Shown: positions 9,082 to 17,104 of the stretch, piece after piece
Numbering within the stretch: position 1 is the stretch's first letter
Layout of the letters: the number at the start of each line of letters is the position of its first letter
DNA from: Sphingobacterium thalpophilum
GTDB lineage: Bacteria > Bacteroidota > Bacteroidia > Sphingobacteriales > Sphingobacteriaceae
NCBI RefSeq assembly: GCF_038396785.1
Contig: NZ_CP151087.1
Location: 1,426,001 to 1,490,000 of the forward strand
DNA: 64,000 nucleotides
Reading direction: 5' to 3'
Program-made: the position numbers and the translations under genes
The notes under the pieces: model-generated
What the model was told of the DNA's origin: nothing
Databases searched by the model: none
Seen by the model: the letters and a program-made list of their open reading frames with translations, nothing else

Positions 9082-9447
9082 ATGCACGAATCTTTTAACG
9101 CGTTAATGCCCTTAATTATTCCCGAAGGAGTTTCCGATTATTTTGAGATGACCCACTATTCCAAAGAAGAAAAAAGACTGGATATCTTTCTGGAGGAACT
9201 CAATAATACACCTGAAGAATATCAAGGCCAGAAGTTGATTTCCAAGGGGTTTTTCGAACCCGTTACCCTTCAAGATTTTCCTATCCGTGGCATGCAGGTC
9301 TATCTTCATGTCAAGCGCCGCAGGTGGCTCAACCAGGATACCGATAAAGTAGTCTACAGAAATTGGGAACTAGTAGCCAAAGGGACGCGCATCACACAGG
9401 ATTTCGCAGCTTTTTTAAAAGGTATCAGCGGACAACCAGGCTCATAG
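9082..9447 (+). CDS. IS transposase N-terminal ORF (ORFA), copy 1
   Basis: About 121 residues from the ATG at 9082 (the frame is open from a TTG at 9067). It carries a short beta-rich region and a basic segment (VYLHVKRRRW near the middle), and corresponds to the DNA-binding N-terminal part of ISAon1-type transposases. The last bases overlap the open frame of ORFB, which lies one base ahead (+1). An equivalent pair occurs in the elements at 26.2 and 27.7 kb. That agreement suggests the two ORFs together make the active transposase. It is byte-identical to the copy at 11507-11872. Confidence 0.85.
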   Translation: MHESFNALMPLIIPEGVSDYFEMTHYSKEEKRLDIFLEELNNTPEEYQGQKLISKGFFEPVTLQDFPIRGMQVYLHVKRRRWLNQDTDKVVYRNWELVAKGTRITQDFAAFLKGISGQPGS

Positions 9448-10411
9448 CATTCAGACCATCAGTTCATTCTATGGGATATCAGCCAGTAAACTAAGGAGAT
9501 ACTACCGCAATAAACTGAGCGGTTTCCAGGATTGGGAGCATCGCGAAAATGCGCGAGATGGATTGACCTTCCCACAGAATGTCAGCGGCCATCTTTCTAT
9601 TGACGAGACCTGCCTATCCCATGGCGAGCTCTATACCGTTGTCACCAATAAAGAAGCACGGGGCAAAAAAGGGACCATTGTAGCCATACTGAACGGGACA
9701 AAATCAGAGAACATTATCCCGATCCTTCAAAAGATCCCACAGAGATTACGAAATAAAGTTCAAGAGATAACGCTTGATTTAGCCGGTAATATGGGATTGA
9801 TAGCCAAAAGATGCTTTCCCAATGCTGTTCAGGTAATAGACCGTTTCCATGTTCAGCAACTTGCTAACGAAGCGCTTCAGGAAATAAGGATAAAGCACCG
9901 CTGGCAGGCCATTGACGATGAAAATCAAGCAATTGACCAAGCACGAAAGAATAAGGAAACCTATTTTCCGGAAGTCCTATCCAACAGTGAAACCATCAAA
10001 CAGTTACTTGCAAGAAGCCGATACCTGCTTTATAAAAGTGAACATAAATGGACTTACGAGCAAAGAGAAAGGGCTGCTGTACTCTTTGAGCGATATCCCG
10101 ATATTGAAAAGGCGTACAGGCTATCCCAAGAACTCTCTTGGATATTCAACACCACCATAGATAAGATCTACGCCTTTACAAGGTTGGCAAAATGGGCGGA
10201 TAAAGTGGAACAGGCCGGCTTCAAGTCATTCAACACCGTCTCCAGAACCATAAATATCCATCACAAAAAAATATTGAACTACTTCGACAACAAGAGTACA
10301 AATGCTTCAGCAGAATCTTTCAATGCAAAGATAAAAGCTTTCAGAAGTCAGTTTAGAGGTGTAGGTGACATCAATTTCTTCCTGTTCAGATTGACCAAAT
10401 TATTTGCGTAG
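9419..10411 (+). CDS. IS transposase catalytic ORF (ORFB), copy 1
   Basis: DDE-type catalytic part of the transposase. The acidic residues sit in LSIDET, in TLDLAGNMG and in NASAESFNAK, with DRFHVQ between, as in ISL3/ISAon1 enzymes. The only standard start in frame is a TTG at 9563 (282 residues), but alignment with the elements at 26.6 kb shows that homology continues upstream to about 9425. The open frame begins at 9419, right after a TAA in a T6A4 tract, and holds no ATG, GTG or TTG before 9563. Translation therefore probably depends on +1 frameshifting from ORFA or on an unusual start codon. I give the open-frame boundary, not a proven start. Confidence 0.8.
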   Translation, partial: KVSADNQAHSIQTISSFYGISASKLRRYYRNKLSGFQDWEHRENARDGLTFPQNVSGHLSIDETCLSHGELYTVVTNKEARGKKGTIVAILNGTKSENIIPILQKIPQRLRNKVQEITLDLAGNMGLIAKRCFPNAVQVIDRFHVQQLANEALQEIRIKHRWQAIDDENQAIDQARKNKETYFPEVLSNSETIKQLLARSRYLLYKSEHKWTYEQRERAAVLFERYPDIEKAYRLSQELSWIFNTTIDKIYAFTRLAKWADKVEQAGFKSFNTVSRTINIHHKKILNYFDNKSTNASAESFNAKIKAFRSQFRGVGDINFFLFRLTKLFA

Positions 10412-10434
10412 TCCACAGGTTTTGAAACTGATCC

Positions 10435-10519
10435 AATAATTCTGCCTTTTCAAAAAGCGCTTTTATCTTAATGTTTAGCGATTTGTCAGAGTAGCCATAT
10501 AAGCTGTTCTGCATGAGTG
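10435..10519. other. 85-bp spacer between the two IS copies: an inverted piece of the interrupted gene
   Basis: The spacer begins with AATAATTC, the reverse complement of the octamer after copy 2 (GAATTATT, 11941-11948). It ends with CATGAGTG, the reverse complement of the octamer before copy 1 (CACTCATG, 9006-9013). Read on the minus strand it supplies codons that join the 8903-9013 and 11949-12537 pieces in frame. It is thus host coding sequence in flipped orientation, not transposon cargo. Confidence 0.92.
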
Positions 10520-10542
10520 GGATCAGTTTCAAAACCTGTGGA

Positions 10543-11535
10543 CTACGCAAATAATTTGGTCAATCTGAACAGGAAGAAATTGATGTCACCTACACCTCTA
10601 AACTGACTTCTGAAAGCTTTTATCTTTGCATTGAAAGATTCTGCTGAAGCATTTGTACTCTTGTTGTCGAAGTAGTTCAATATTTTTTTGTGATGGATAT
10701 TTATGGTTCTGGAGACGGTGTTGAATGACTTGAAGCCGGCCTGTTCCACTTTATCCGCCCATTTTGCCAACCTTGTAAAGGCGTAGATCTTATCTATGGT
10801 GGTGTTGAATATCCAAGAGAGTTCTTGGGATAGCCTGTACGCCTTTTCAATATCGGGATATCGCTCAAAGAGTACAGCAGCCCTTTCTCTTTGCTCGTAA
10901 GTCCATTTATGTTCACTTTTATAAAGCAGGTATCGGCTTCTTGCAAGTAACTGTTTGATGGTTTCACTGTTGGATAGGACTTCCGGAAAATAGGTTTCCT
11001 TATTCTTTCGTGCTTGGTCAATTGCTTGATTTTCATCGTCAATGGCCTGCCAGCGGTGCTTTATCCTTATTTCCTGAAGCGCTTCGTTAGCAAGTTGCTG
11101 AACATGGAAACGGTCTATTACCTGAACAGCATTGGGAAAGCATCTTTTGGCTATCAATCCCATATTACCGGCTAAATCAAGCGTTATCTCTTGAACTTTA
11201 TTTCGTAATCTCTGTGGGATCTTTTGAAGGATCGGGATAATGTTCTCTGATTTTGTCCCGTTCAGTATGGCTACAATGGTCCCTTTTTTGCCCCGTGCTT
11301 CTTTATTGGTGACAACGGTATAGAGCTCGCCATGGGATAGGCAGGTCTCGTCAATAGAAAGATGGCCGCTGACATTCTGTGGGAAGGTCAATCCATCTCG
11401 CGCATTTTCGCGATGCTCCCAATCCTGGAAACCGCTCAGTTTATTGCGGTAGTATCTCCTTAGTTTACTGGCTGATATCCCATAGAATGAACTGATGGTC
11501 TGAATGCTATGAGCCTGGTTGTCCGCTGATACCTT
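10543..11535 (-). CDS. IS transposase catalytic ORF (ORFB), copy 2
   Basis: Identical to 9419-10411 in opposite orientation: DDE residues in LSIDET, TLDLAGNMG and NASAESFNAK. The same start problem applies: the open frame begins at 11535, while the only TTG start gives 10543-11391. Both copies being intact and identical points to a recent duplication or to ongoing gene conversion between the arms. Confidence 0.8.
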   Translation of the reverse strand, partial: KVSADNQAHSIQTISSFYGISASKLRRYYRNKLSGFQDWEHRENARDGLTFPQNVSGHLSIDETCLSHGELYTVVTNKEARGKKGTIVAILNGTKSENIIPILQKIPQRLRNKVQEITLDLAGNMGLIAKRCFPNAVQVIDRFHVQQLANEALQEIRIKHRWQAIDDENQAIDQARKNKETYFPEVLSNSETIKQLLARSRYLLYKSEHKWTYEQRERAAVLFERYPDIEKAYRLSQELSWIFNTTIDKIYAFTRLAKWADKVEQAGFKSFNTVSRTINIHHKKILNYFDNKSTNASAESFNAKIKAFRSQFRGVGDINFFLFRLTKLFA

Positions 11536-11872
11536 TTAAAAAAGCTGCGAAATCCTGTGTGATGCGCGTCCCTTTGGCTACTAGTTCCCAATTTCTGTAG
11601 ACTACTTTATCGGTATCCTGGTTGAGCCACCTGCGGCGCTTGACATGAAGATAGACCTGCATGCCACGGATAGGAAAATCTTGAAGGGTAACGGGTTCGA
11701 AAAACCCCTTGGAAATCAACTTCTGGCCTTGATATTCTTCAGGTGTATTATTGAGTTCCTCCAGAAAGATATCCAGTCTTTTTTCTTCTTTGGAATAGTG
11801 GGTCATCTCAAAATAATCGGAAACTCCTTCGGGAATAATTAAGGGCATTAACGCGTTAAAAGATTCGTGCAT
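11507..11872 (-). CDS. IS transposase N-terminal ORF (ORFA), copy 2
   Basis: Identical to 9082-9447 in opposite orientation. ATG at 11872; the open frame extends to a TTG at 11887. It overlaps the open frame of ORFB by 29 bases. Confidence 0.85.
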   Translation of the reverse strand: MHESFNALMPLIIPEGVSDYFEMTHYSKEEKRLDIFLEELNNTPEEYQGQKLISKGFFEPVTLQDFPIRGMQVYLHVKRRRWLNQDTDKVVYRNWELVAKGTRITQDFAAFLKGISGQPGS

Positions 11873-11940
11873 CTGTATAAATATCAAAGCACAAATATCT
11901 AATTATTTTTTATCCCCTCCACAACTTTTGTACATGATCC

Positions 11941-12537
11941 GAATTATTCGAGGCTGATTACAATTTCCAACTTTTCCATGTGAATAATGCCGAGATCATT
12001 AAATATGGAACAGCAGACTATGCCTGGGTTCTATTCAATGGTGAGCGATACCGCATCGATAAAAAGGGTACACGAGTATATAAATACAATCCAACCGATT
12101 TTAAAACAGGTGAAACAACCATTTATCTGTACAAAAATTCAACTGTTTATTATAGCGACAACATAGATCAAAACACACTCTTTCAACACATCAGAGACAA
12201 CCGGAACGGAAAACAACTATTTCCGGACGAGCAATCCATTCAGGAATTTCGAACAAAAAACAAGGAGTTGATTGAAGAAGGTGTTAAATTGGTTTTTCAG
12301 CCCAAACGAAAAGAAATACCCTACATAGATTTTACCAGTGAACACACTTTACTGAAGGGAATAAAAAATAGCGAAACCAATCAGATCGTTGTTAAAGCAA
12401 AGTATGCGAATATCGAGGAACTTTATAATAATCCACTACGTGAACAGCAGTATCCGCTATTTATTGGCTATCGCGGTGACCTAGATAAGGAAATCTATGT
12501 CGGCTTAAATGGAACAGAGTATTACATCAAAGACTAG
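11941..12537 (+). pseudogene. 3' part of the interrupted secreted-protein gene
   Basis: Continuation of the gene begun at 8903. The frame is open from the IS boundary and a GTG at 11980 could be mistaken for a start, giving a 185-residue ORF without a signal peptide. Codons before the GTG (FEADYNFQLFHV) are clearly part of the same reading frame. The product is rich in Tyr, Lys and Asn and has several short beta-type segments (TADYAWVLFNGERYRIDKKG, IYVGLNGTEYYIKD) that vaguely recall repeat-type beta proteins. I cannot name a family. Signal peptide loss means any remaining product would not be exported. The next gene, a Crp/Fnr regulator, has its own TAnnTTTG box at 12600-12607. Confidence 0.8.
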
Positions 12538-12648
12538 TGTAAAAATCATTAATTTCCAAGTTACAGTCCGTAAAGACACTATTGCAGCTGTCATTTCACT
12601 AACTTTGTTAATAAGACAGACCAGCATGTACAAAAACAATTGCCCCAG

Positions 12649-13224
12649 ATGATAGAAAAACTACTCTTCGAAATGAATACTTATGCTGCGCTCAGTGCAG
12701 AAACAACAGACATTTTGAAAACTATCTTTCAGGTGAAGCAGTTCAAAAAAAATGAACATATTCTACGTGCTGGAGAATATGCCAAGTACTATTATTTTAT
12801 CTGCAAAGGATTATTAGGCTATTATAAATTAGACGCTGATGGTAATACCATCTATAAAATGTTTTTTGAAGAAAATAGCTTTTGTGCTTCCACCGCCGCC
12901 ATCATCACAGAAACACCGAGCGCGTTCAACATCGTTGCACTCGAAGATGTTGAGTTGATTCAGTATTCTGCCAAGGCTTTCCGTGAGCTTGTCCGGACAA
13001 AGCATGATTTAGCACTCTTTCAGATAGCCTACCTGGAAAAGAATTGGGTGGTCAAAAAAGAACCACTTGAAATCGAGCTGAAATGGGAATCTGCGAAGGA
13101 ACGTTACCTTGAACTTCATCAGAATCAAGTGCTTTTCAAACGCCTCAAACAGCATCATATCGCCTCCTATCTTGGTGTAACTCCCACGCAATTAAGCCGC
13201 ATCCGTAAGGAATTAAAAGAATAA
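12649..13224 (+). CDS. Crp/Fnr family transcriptional regulator
   Basis: A 191-residue protein starting at ATG 12649 (a TTG at 12640 is also in frame). Residues about 20-110 form a cyclic-nucleotide-binding-like beta roll, with FKKNEHILRAGEYAKYYYFICKG. The C-terminus has a winged helix with recognition helix VTPTQLSRIRKEL. It lacks the Cys set of FNR and a clear Arg/Ser cAMP-binding signature, as in the many short Crp-like regulators of Bacteroidota with unknown effectors. A TAACTTTG box at 12600-12607 may be its promoter. It is followed by an esterase and an EamA transporter on the same strand, which it may control; this is inference from position only. Confidence 0.88.
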   Translation: MIEKLLFEMNTYAALSAETTDILKTIFQVKQFKKNEHILRAGEYAKYYYFICKGLLGYYKLDADGNTIYKMFFEENSFCASTAAIITETPSAFNIVALEDVELIQYSAKAFRELVRTKHDLALFQIAYLEKNWVVKKEPLEIELKWESAKERYLELHQNQVLFKRLKQHHIASYLGVTPTQLSRIRKELKE

Positions 13225-13298
13225 TTCCATCAACATCTGTATACGTTTTTAAAGATTATACTCTTGAATTTTGCCTTATAAAGATAAAATTTTAAGCT

Positions 13299-14117
13299 AT
13301 GAAAACAGTATACACCCTCCTATTTTCTGCCCTTAGCCTACCACTGGCGGCACAAAAAGTCGTTAAGACAAAAATCCATAGTGCCAAAATGGACAAAAAC
13401 ATTGAAACCATTATAATTACGCCCGACATGAAAGACGGGATCAATTATAAAACAGTTTATATTCTCCATGGTTATAGCGGCACCCCCACCCGTACAGTGC
13501 AAGAAGACATTCCCGACTTAATCCAAAAAGCAAAAACTTTTCAGACTATTTACGTGCTACCAGATGGAAATTTCAATTCTTGGTACGTAGATAGCCCCAT
13601 CGATCCACATTCACAGTACAGCACCTTTATCGGAAATGAGCTAGTCAATTACATCGATCATCACTACCCGACGCAACAAAACCGAAATGCGCGCGGAATA
13701 CTGGGCTGGAGCATGGGTGGCTACGGAGCATTGCACATCGGCATAGCCTACCCACAAACATTTTCGATCGTCGGAAGTTCATGCGGCGCACTTGATTTTG
13801 ACCGCTTCGGACAGGCCTACCAGCAATATCAGGTAGACAAGGTATTGGGCGATTTCAAAAATCTGAACGATGTAGACCGCATCTACAGCAACGAAGATAA
13901 AATGAAGCACAATAAACAACGCTATATCCTCGATTGTGGAACTGAAGACCTGCAAATGCTGGAAATGAACCGTACATTCCACAAGCATCTGACCAACAAA
14001 AACATCGAGCATCTTTACATCGAATCAAAAGGCGGACACGATACTGTTTATTGGAGCAAATCACTATCACAACAGTTGGCTTTATTTCAAAACTACTTTC
14101 AACATGAAGGATTATAG
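13299..14117 (+). CDS. Secreted esterase (esterase D / PF00756-like alpha/beta hydrolase)
   Basis: A 272-residue protein with a signal peptide (cleavage near PLAAQ, residue 19). The catalytic triad can be placed: Ser in GWSMGG (about residue 142), Asp in LDCGTEDLQ and His in SKGGHDTVYW. The HGYSG oxyanion motif is near residue 54. The fold and motifs are those of the putative esterase family related to S-formylglutathione hydrolase and to ferulic acid or enterochelin esterases. The signal peptide argues for a periplasmic acyl- or siderophore-ester substrate over formylglutathione. The stop overlaps the next gene by 14 bases, so the two are translationally coupled. Confidence 0.87.
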   Translation: MKTVYTLLFSALSLPLAAQKVVKTKIHSAKMDKNIETIIITPDMKDGINYKTVYILHGYSGTPTRTVQEDIPDLIQKAKTFQTIYVLPDGNFNSWYVDSPIDPHSQYSTFIGNELVNYIDHHYPTQQNRNARGILGWSMGGYGALHIGIAYPQTFSIVGSSCGALDFDRFGQAYQQYQVDKVLGDFKNLNDVDRIYSNEDKMKHNKQRYILDCGTEDLQMLEMNRTFHKHLTNKNIEHLYIESKGGHDTVYWSKSLSQQLALFQNYFQHEGL

Positions 14118-14976
14118 ATCGACACTCTATGTTGCTGCAGGCGCTTGCAGCTATGGACTACTCGCAACAATTGTGAAATATGCAAACCACTTAGGGATAC
14201 ACACAAGTTTGTTGACTTTTCTGCAGTTTATGTTTGGTTTTCTCTTTTTGCTGGCCTTTAATCTGTTGTCAAAACGTCACACAAAAGAACATAACATCAT
14301 CAAATTTTCATCAAAAATTAAACTGATGGTCTGGGGCATTTCCCTTGGTCTAACAACAACACTTTACTATCTCTCCATCCAATATATTCCCGTATCCGTT
14401 GGGATTATCCTGCTGATGCAGTCTATTTGGATAAGTTTAGTGGCAGAAGCAGTGCTACTGAAAAAGCTCCCATCAAAAGGTAAACTAGCAGGAGTGATTA
14501 TTGTTTTGCTCGGCACGACCTTAGCAACCAATTTATTCCAAAACAATAATGCGCTTGATTACAGAGGAATAATACTGGGTTTCGGAGCGGGAATAAGTTA
14601 TACGCTGGCAATTTATGCTTCAAGCACAGTGGAGAAAGAGTTACCGAGTTCGGTACGAAGCCAATTCTTGGTTTTAGGCGGACTGCTGCTCATCGTAGCA
14701 TTTTGGAACATGGATATTATTCGGTATATACAACCTAACGCATTACCCTGGGGATTATTGATTGCCATTTTTGGAACGATTCTTCCACCCTTACTATTTA
14801 CAAAGGGAATCCCGAAAACTGGAATAGCGATGGGAAATATTATTTCAAGTCTGGAAATCCCCGTTTCAACCTTATCTGCCATGTTGGTTCTGCAGGAAGT
14901 TGTTTCAGGGTTCCAATGGTTTGGCATACTCCTGATTTTAATGGCTGTCATCATAATTAATGTTGGTAAGTCGTAA
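14104..14976 (+). CDS. EamA/DMT family transporter
   Basis: A 290-residue inner-membrane protein with ten predicted helices in two EamA repeats. The repeats are seen as SLGLTTTLYYLSIQYIPVSVG in the first half and the equivalent GTILPPLLFTKGIPKTGIAMG in the second. Members export metabolites, amino acids or drugs; the substrate here cannot be told. The start codon lies inside the end of the esterase gene (14-base overlap), so the two form an operon. The 3' end overlaps by 20 bases a convergent membrane-protein gene. Confidence 0.88.
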   Translation: MKDYRSTLYVAAGACSYGLLATIVKYANHLGIHTSLLTFLQFMFGFLFLLAFNLLSKRHTKEHNIIKFSSKIKLMVWGISLGLTTTLYYLSIQYIPVSVGIILLMQSIWISLVAEAVLLKKLPSKGKLAGVIIVLLGTTLATNLFQNNNALDYRGIILGFGAGISYTLAIYASSTVEKELPSSVRSQFLVLGGLLLIVAFWNMDIIRYIQPNALPWGLLIAIFGTILPPLLFTKGIPKTGIAMGNIISSLEIPVSTLSAMLVLQEVVSGFQWFGILLILMAVIIINVGKS

Positions 14977-15382
14977 TAGCCAGCCAACGACTAAATCTAT
15001 TATATTGCCATAAGATCAGCCCCCAAACCGGAACTATGGTTGCAGCCATGTGGAGCATTTCAAATATATTGGATGCTCCACCAGTTTGGATCAGAAAGGA
15101 CGAAAACAATAGGCTAATAGCAGCGGGCAATAAAACAAAGGAAAGTGCCCGTGCAAGCCTACTGCTTCTGAATTGCTTATTTAAATTTAGAAAAATAGAT
15201 ATCGTACCAATCGCAATACAGAGTGCTACGAATGAAAGCAACGATTCTGTAAAAAAGGGCATGTAGCAACGTGCTCTTTTTGCAGCCTCATTATTTGCCT
15301 GAAGTATGGCTGTAAGGACAAAGGTCGTCGATACACTAAACCCTATAATTCGCAGAAAAATAAAACTTAGCTTTCTTTTCAT
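14957..15382 (-). CDS. Small four-helix membrane protein of unknown function
   Basis: A 141-residue protein from the ATG at 15382 (a GTG two codons earlier is possible). Four hydrophobic helices lie at about 7-25, 45-67, 80-100 and 109-127, with basic connecting loops. I do not recognise a family. Its 3' end overlaps the EamA gene by 20 bases in convergent orientation. No terminator lies between them. Confidence 0.6.
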   Translation of the reverse strand: MKRKLSFIFLRIIGFSVSTTFVLTAILQANNEAAKRARCYMPFFTESLLSFVALCIAIGTISIFLNLNKQFRSSRLARALSFVLLPAAISLLFSSFLIQTGGASNIFEMLHMAATIVPVWGLILWQYNRFSRWLAITTYQH

Positions 15383-15388
15383 CGGCAC

Positions 15389-15742
15389 AATATTTTAAAA
15401 TAAACAAAACCGCGAAGAGGCCTGAACTTCTCGTCCCCTCCTATTTTCCCTTAATAAATTTCGACCAGGCCCCTTCCGAGCGCCTCAATTCCAAAACCGA
15501 ATTCAAGGCTGACTTCTCACATAGCATAACTGCTAAACCCGCGTAACCTTTAAACGACAAGAATCTTTTTAAAGATGCAAATTAATCCTTGAAAGATAAA
15601 TGCCAAAGCACTATTGGACGTGGTCCTGACGATATTGGACGGATGGAGCTTAATGTTTATCGGCATGCTACACCTGAATATTTTTTCATTTTTTTACTTA
15701 GGTTTATCCTTCCTGTTACGTATCTATCTAAAATTATACACC
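15389..15742. other. Gene-free stretch before the FecR gene
   Basis: About 350 bases with no supported gene. The FecR frame extends upstream to 15614, but those 43 codons encode only a Phe/Leu-rich string with no family pattern. No ECF sigma gene is here, although FecR genes of this type usually follow one directly. I find no convincing terminator or promoter. Confidence 0.5.
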
Positions 15743-16921
15743 ATGAGATTGACTGATGATATCAAACAACTAATCATAAAGTACATCGGCGACAACTTAA
15801 CGTCGGATGAAAAGACCGATTTAAAGCTATGGTTGGACGAATCAGCAGAACACCGTATTTTTTTTGAAGACCTTTTAGATCGCGATGATTTTATCAATGA
15901 TTTAAATCAATGGAGCCTACTCCAGGCCTCAGATACGATGGATTGGAACGAAAGGTTAAAGACAAAAACCCTAGAAACCATTCGAACCTCCGCCATTAAA
16001 CCATCTCCTATAAGAAACCTAAAGCGTTTGCTACCCTACGCTGCAGCTTTAATAAGCCTAACTTTAGGTGGTCTGATGTATTTCATAGTGGTAAAAAAAC
16101 AGGTTACACCGATCAGCGATCGAATGGTCTTAAATGATGTAGAAGCACAGAACAACAACGCTGAAATACGACTTTCGAATGGCAAAGTACTCCAGGTATC
16201 GAGTCAGAAAGGAGCCTTGGTTTCAGGAGATAAATTGACCTACGAAGACGGTACTGTTCTACAAAACGAATCTTTAAAAGAAGATCTGATGGCCACAGTC
16301 AATACCCCCGCCGGCACAATGTTGAAACTGCAATTGGAAGATGGCTCAGAAATTACACTTAATGCGAAAACAACACTCAAATACCGGCTTCATTTTGCAA
16401 AAAACAAACGTGTTGTTGAAGTTGACGGTGAAGCCTATTTCAAAATTGCGAAAAATAAAAAGGTTCCATTTCAGGTCGTTTCCAATGGACAGCTCATCGA
16501 AGTCACCGGTACCGAATTCAACGTAAACACCTATTCGAAATCCCAAAGTAGTACAACGCTTGTGGAGGGAAGCATCAATCTATCCGCGCAAGGGCAAACG
16601 TTACAGCTCAGACCCAATCAGCAAGCGCTCTTTGCTTCGGGTCAACTATCCAAAAAAGTGGTCGATCCCGCTAACTACATCGCATGGCTCGACAATAAAT
16701 TCTATTTTAATGAAACGGACCTTCATACTGCCCTACAACTGATCGGTCAATGGTATGACCTGCAAATCATCTACACGCAACCGATAAAAGAAACACTATT
16801 ATATGGCGAAATTCAACGAACGAAAAGTCTATCGGCAGTCCTAAAAATTTTGGAACGTAGCCATATTAAATTTGAATTGATCCAAGAAAATGGCATCCGT
16901 AAACTCTTTGTTTCAAACTAA
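15743..16921 (+). CDS. FecR family anti-sigma factor
   Basis: Senses the state of the neighbouring SusC/TonB-dependent transporter and controls a partner ECF sigma factor across the inner membrane. The 392-residue product starts at ATG 15743, which begins the usual cytoplasmic sigma-binding region (MRLTDDIKQLIIKYIGDN). A transmembrane helix lies at about 90-110. The FecR domain follows in the periplasm (NTPAGTMLKLQLEDGSEITLN, VEVDGEAYFKI, FNVNTYS), and a C-terminal DUF4974 region ends in KLFVSN. SusC and SusD follow on the same strand. The expected sigma partner is not upstream; the nearest is at 25472, beyond the operon terminator. Confidence 0.93.
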   Translation: MRLTDDIKQLIIKYIGDNLTSDEKTDLKLWLDESAEHRIFFEDLLDRDDFINDLNQWSLLQASDTMDWNERLKTKTLETIRTSAIKPSPIRNLKRLLPYAAALISLTLGGLMYFIVVKKQVTPISDRMVLNDVEAQNNNAEIRLSNGKVLQVSSQKGALVSGDKLTYEDGTVLQNESLKEDLMATVNTPAGTMLKLQLEDGSEITLNAKTTLKYRLHFAKNKRVVEVDGEAYFKIAKNKKVPFQVVSNGQLIEVTGTEFNVNTYSKSQSSTTLVEGSINLSAQGQTLQLRPNQQALFASGQLSKKVVDPANYIAWLDNKFYFNETDLHTALQLIGQWYDLQIIYTQPIKETLLYGEIQRTKSLSAVLKILERSHIKFELIQENGIRKLFVSN

Positions 16922-17104
16922 CCAATTATCCATGAAATAACCCAAAAACAACAATTATGATAAAACCAACTTGACGAAACAAGATGAGATACTAAAAAGC
17001 CGATCAATGCTACGAACATTAACCGGCCATAATAGCGATCTCCATTTTTGACCGATTTACCCAATCAGTTTAATAATAGATTATATCCCTAATTCAACAA
17101 ATTT

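Larger units (their letters stand above)
9014..10434 (+). mobile_element. ISAon1-type insertion sequence, copy 1 (1421 bp)
   Basis: Bounded by imperfect inverted repeats of about 24 bp: the left end begins GGATCATGTACAAAAG and the right end, read inward, GGATCAGTTTCAAAAC. It encodes a two-ORF transposase. An identical copy lies inverted at 10520-11940. The left flank octamer CACTCATG (9006-9013) is not repeated directly at the right end. Its reverse complement instead flanks the other copy (10512-10519), showing that the region between has been inverted. The family assignment (ISL3-like DDE transposase with a separate N-terminal ORF, as in ISAon1) is from protein pattern. Confidence 0.93.
10520..11940 (-). 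mobile_element. ISAon1-type insertion sequence, copy 2, inverted (1421 bp)
   Basis: An exact reverse complement of 9014-10434 by coordinates and ORF content (positions sum to 20954). The pair forms a 2.9-kb palindrome with an 85-bp centre. The right flank GAATTATT (11941-11948) has its partner as a reverse complement at 10435-10442. Such a structure is prone to inversion and to assembly collapse. Confidence 0.93.

Noticed and set aside
10794..11042. 82-codon ORF inside the IS elements (also at 9912-10160)
   Set aside because: It is an alternative frame of the catalytic ORFB, which carries clear transposase motifs.
9014..11940. Composite transposon carrying cargo between two IS copies
   Set aside because: The 85-bp interior is host coding sequence in flipped orientation and carries no gene; outer flanks are not direct repeats of each other.
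11980..12537. Independent gene with a GTG start
   Set aside because: The frame continues upstream to the IS border and fits exactly to the 8903 fragment through the flipped spacer; no promoter precedes the GTG.
15614..15742. 43-codon N-terminal extension of FecR
   Set aside because: The added residues have no family pattern; the ATG at 15743 starts the normal sigma-binding region.
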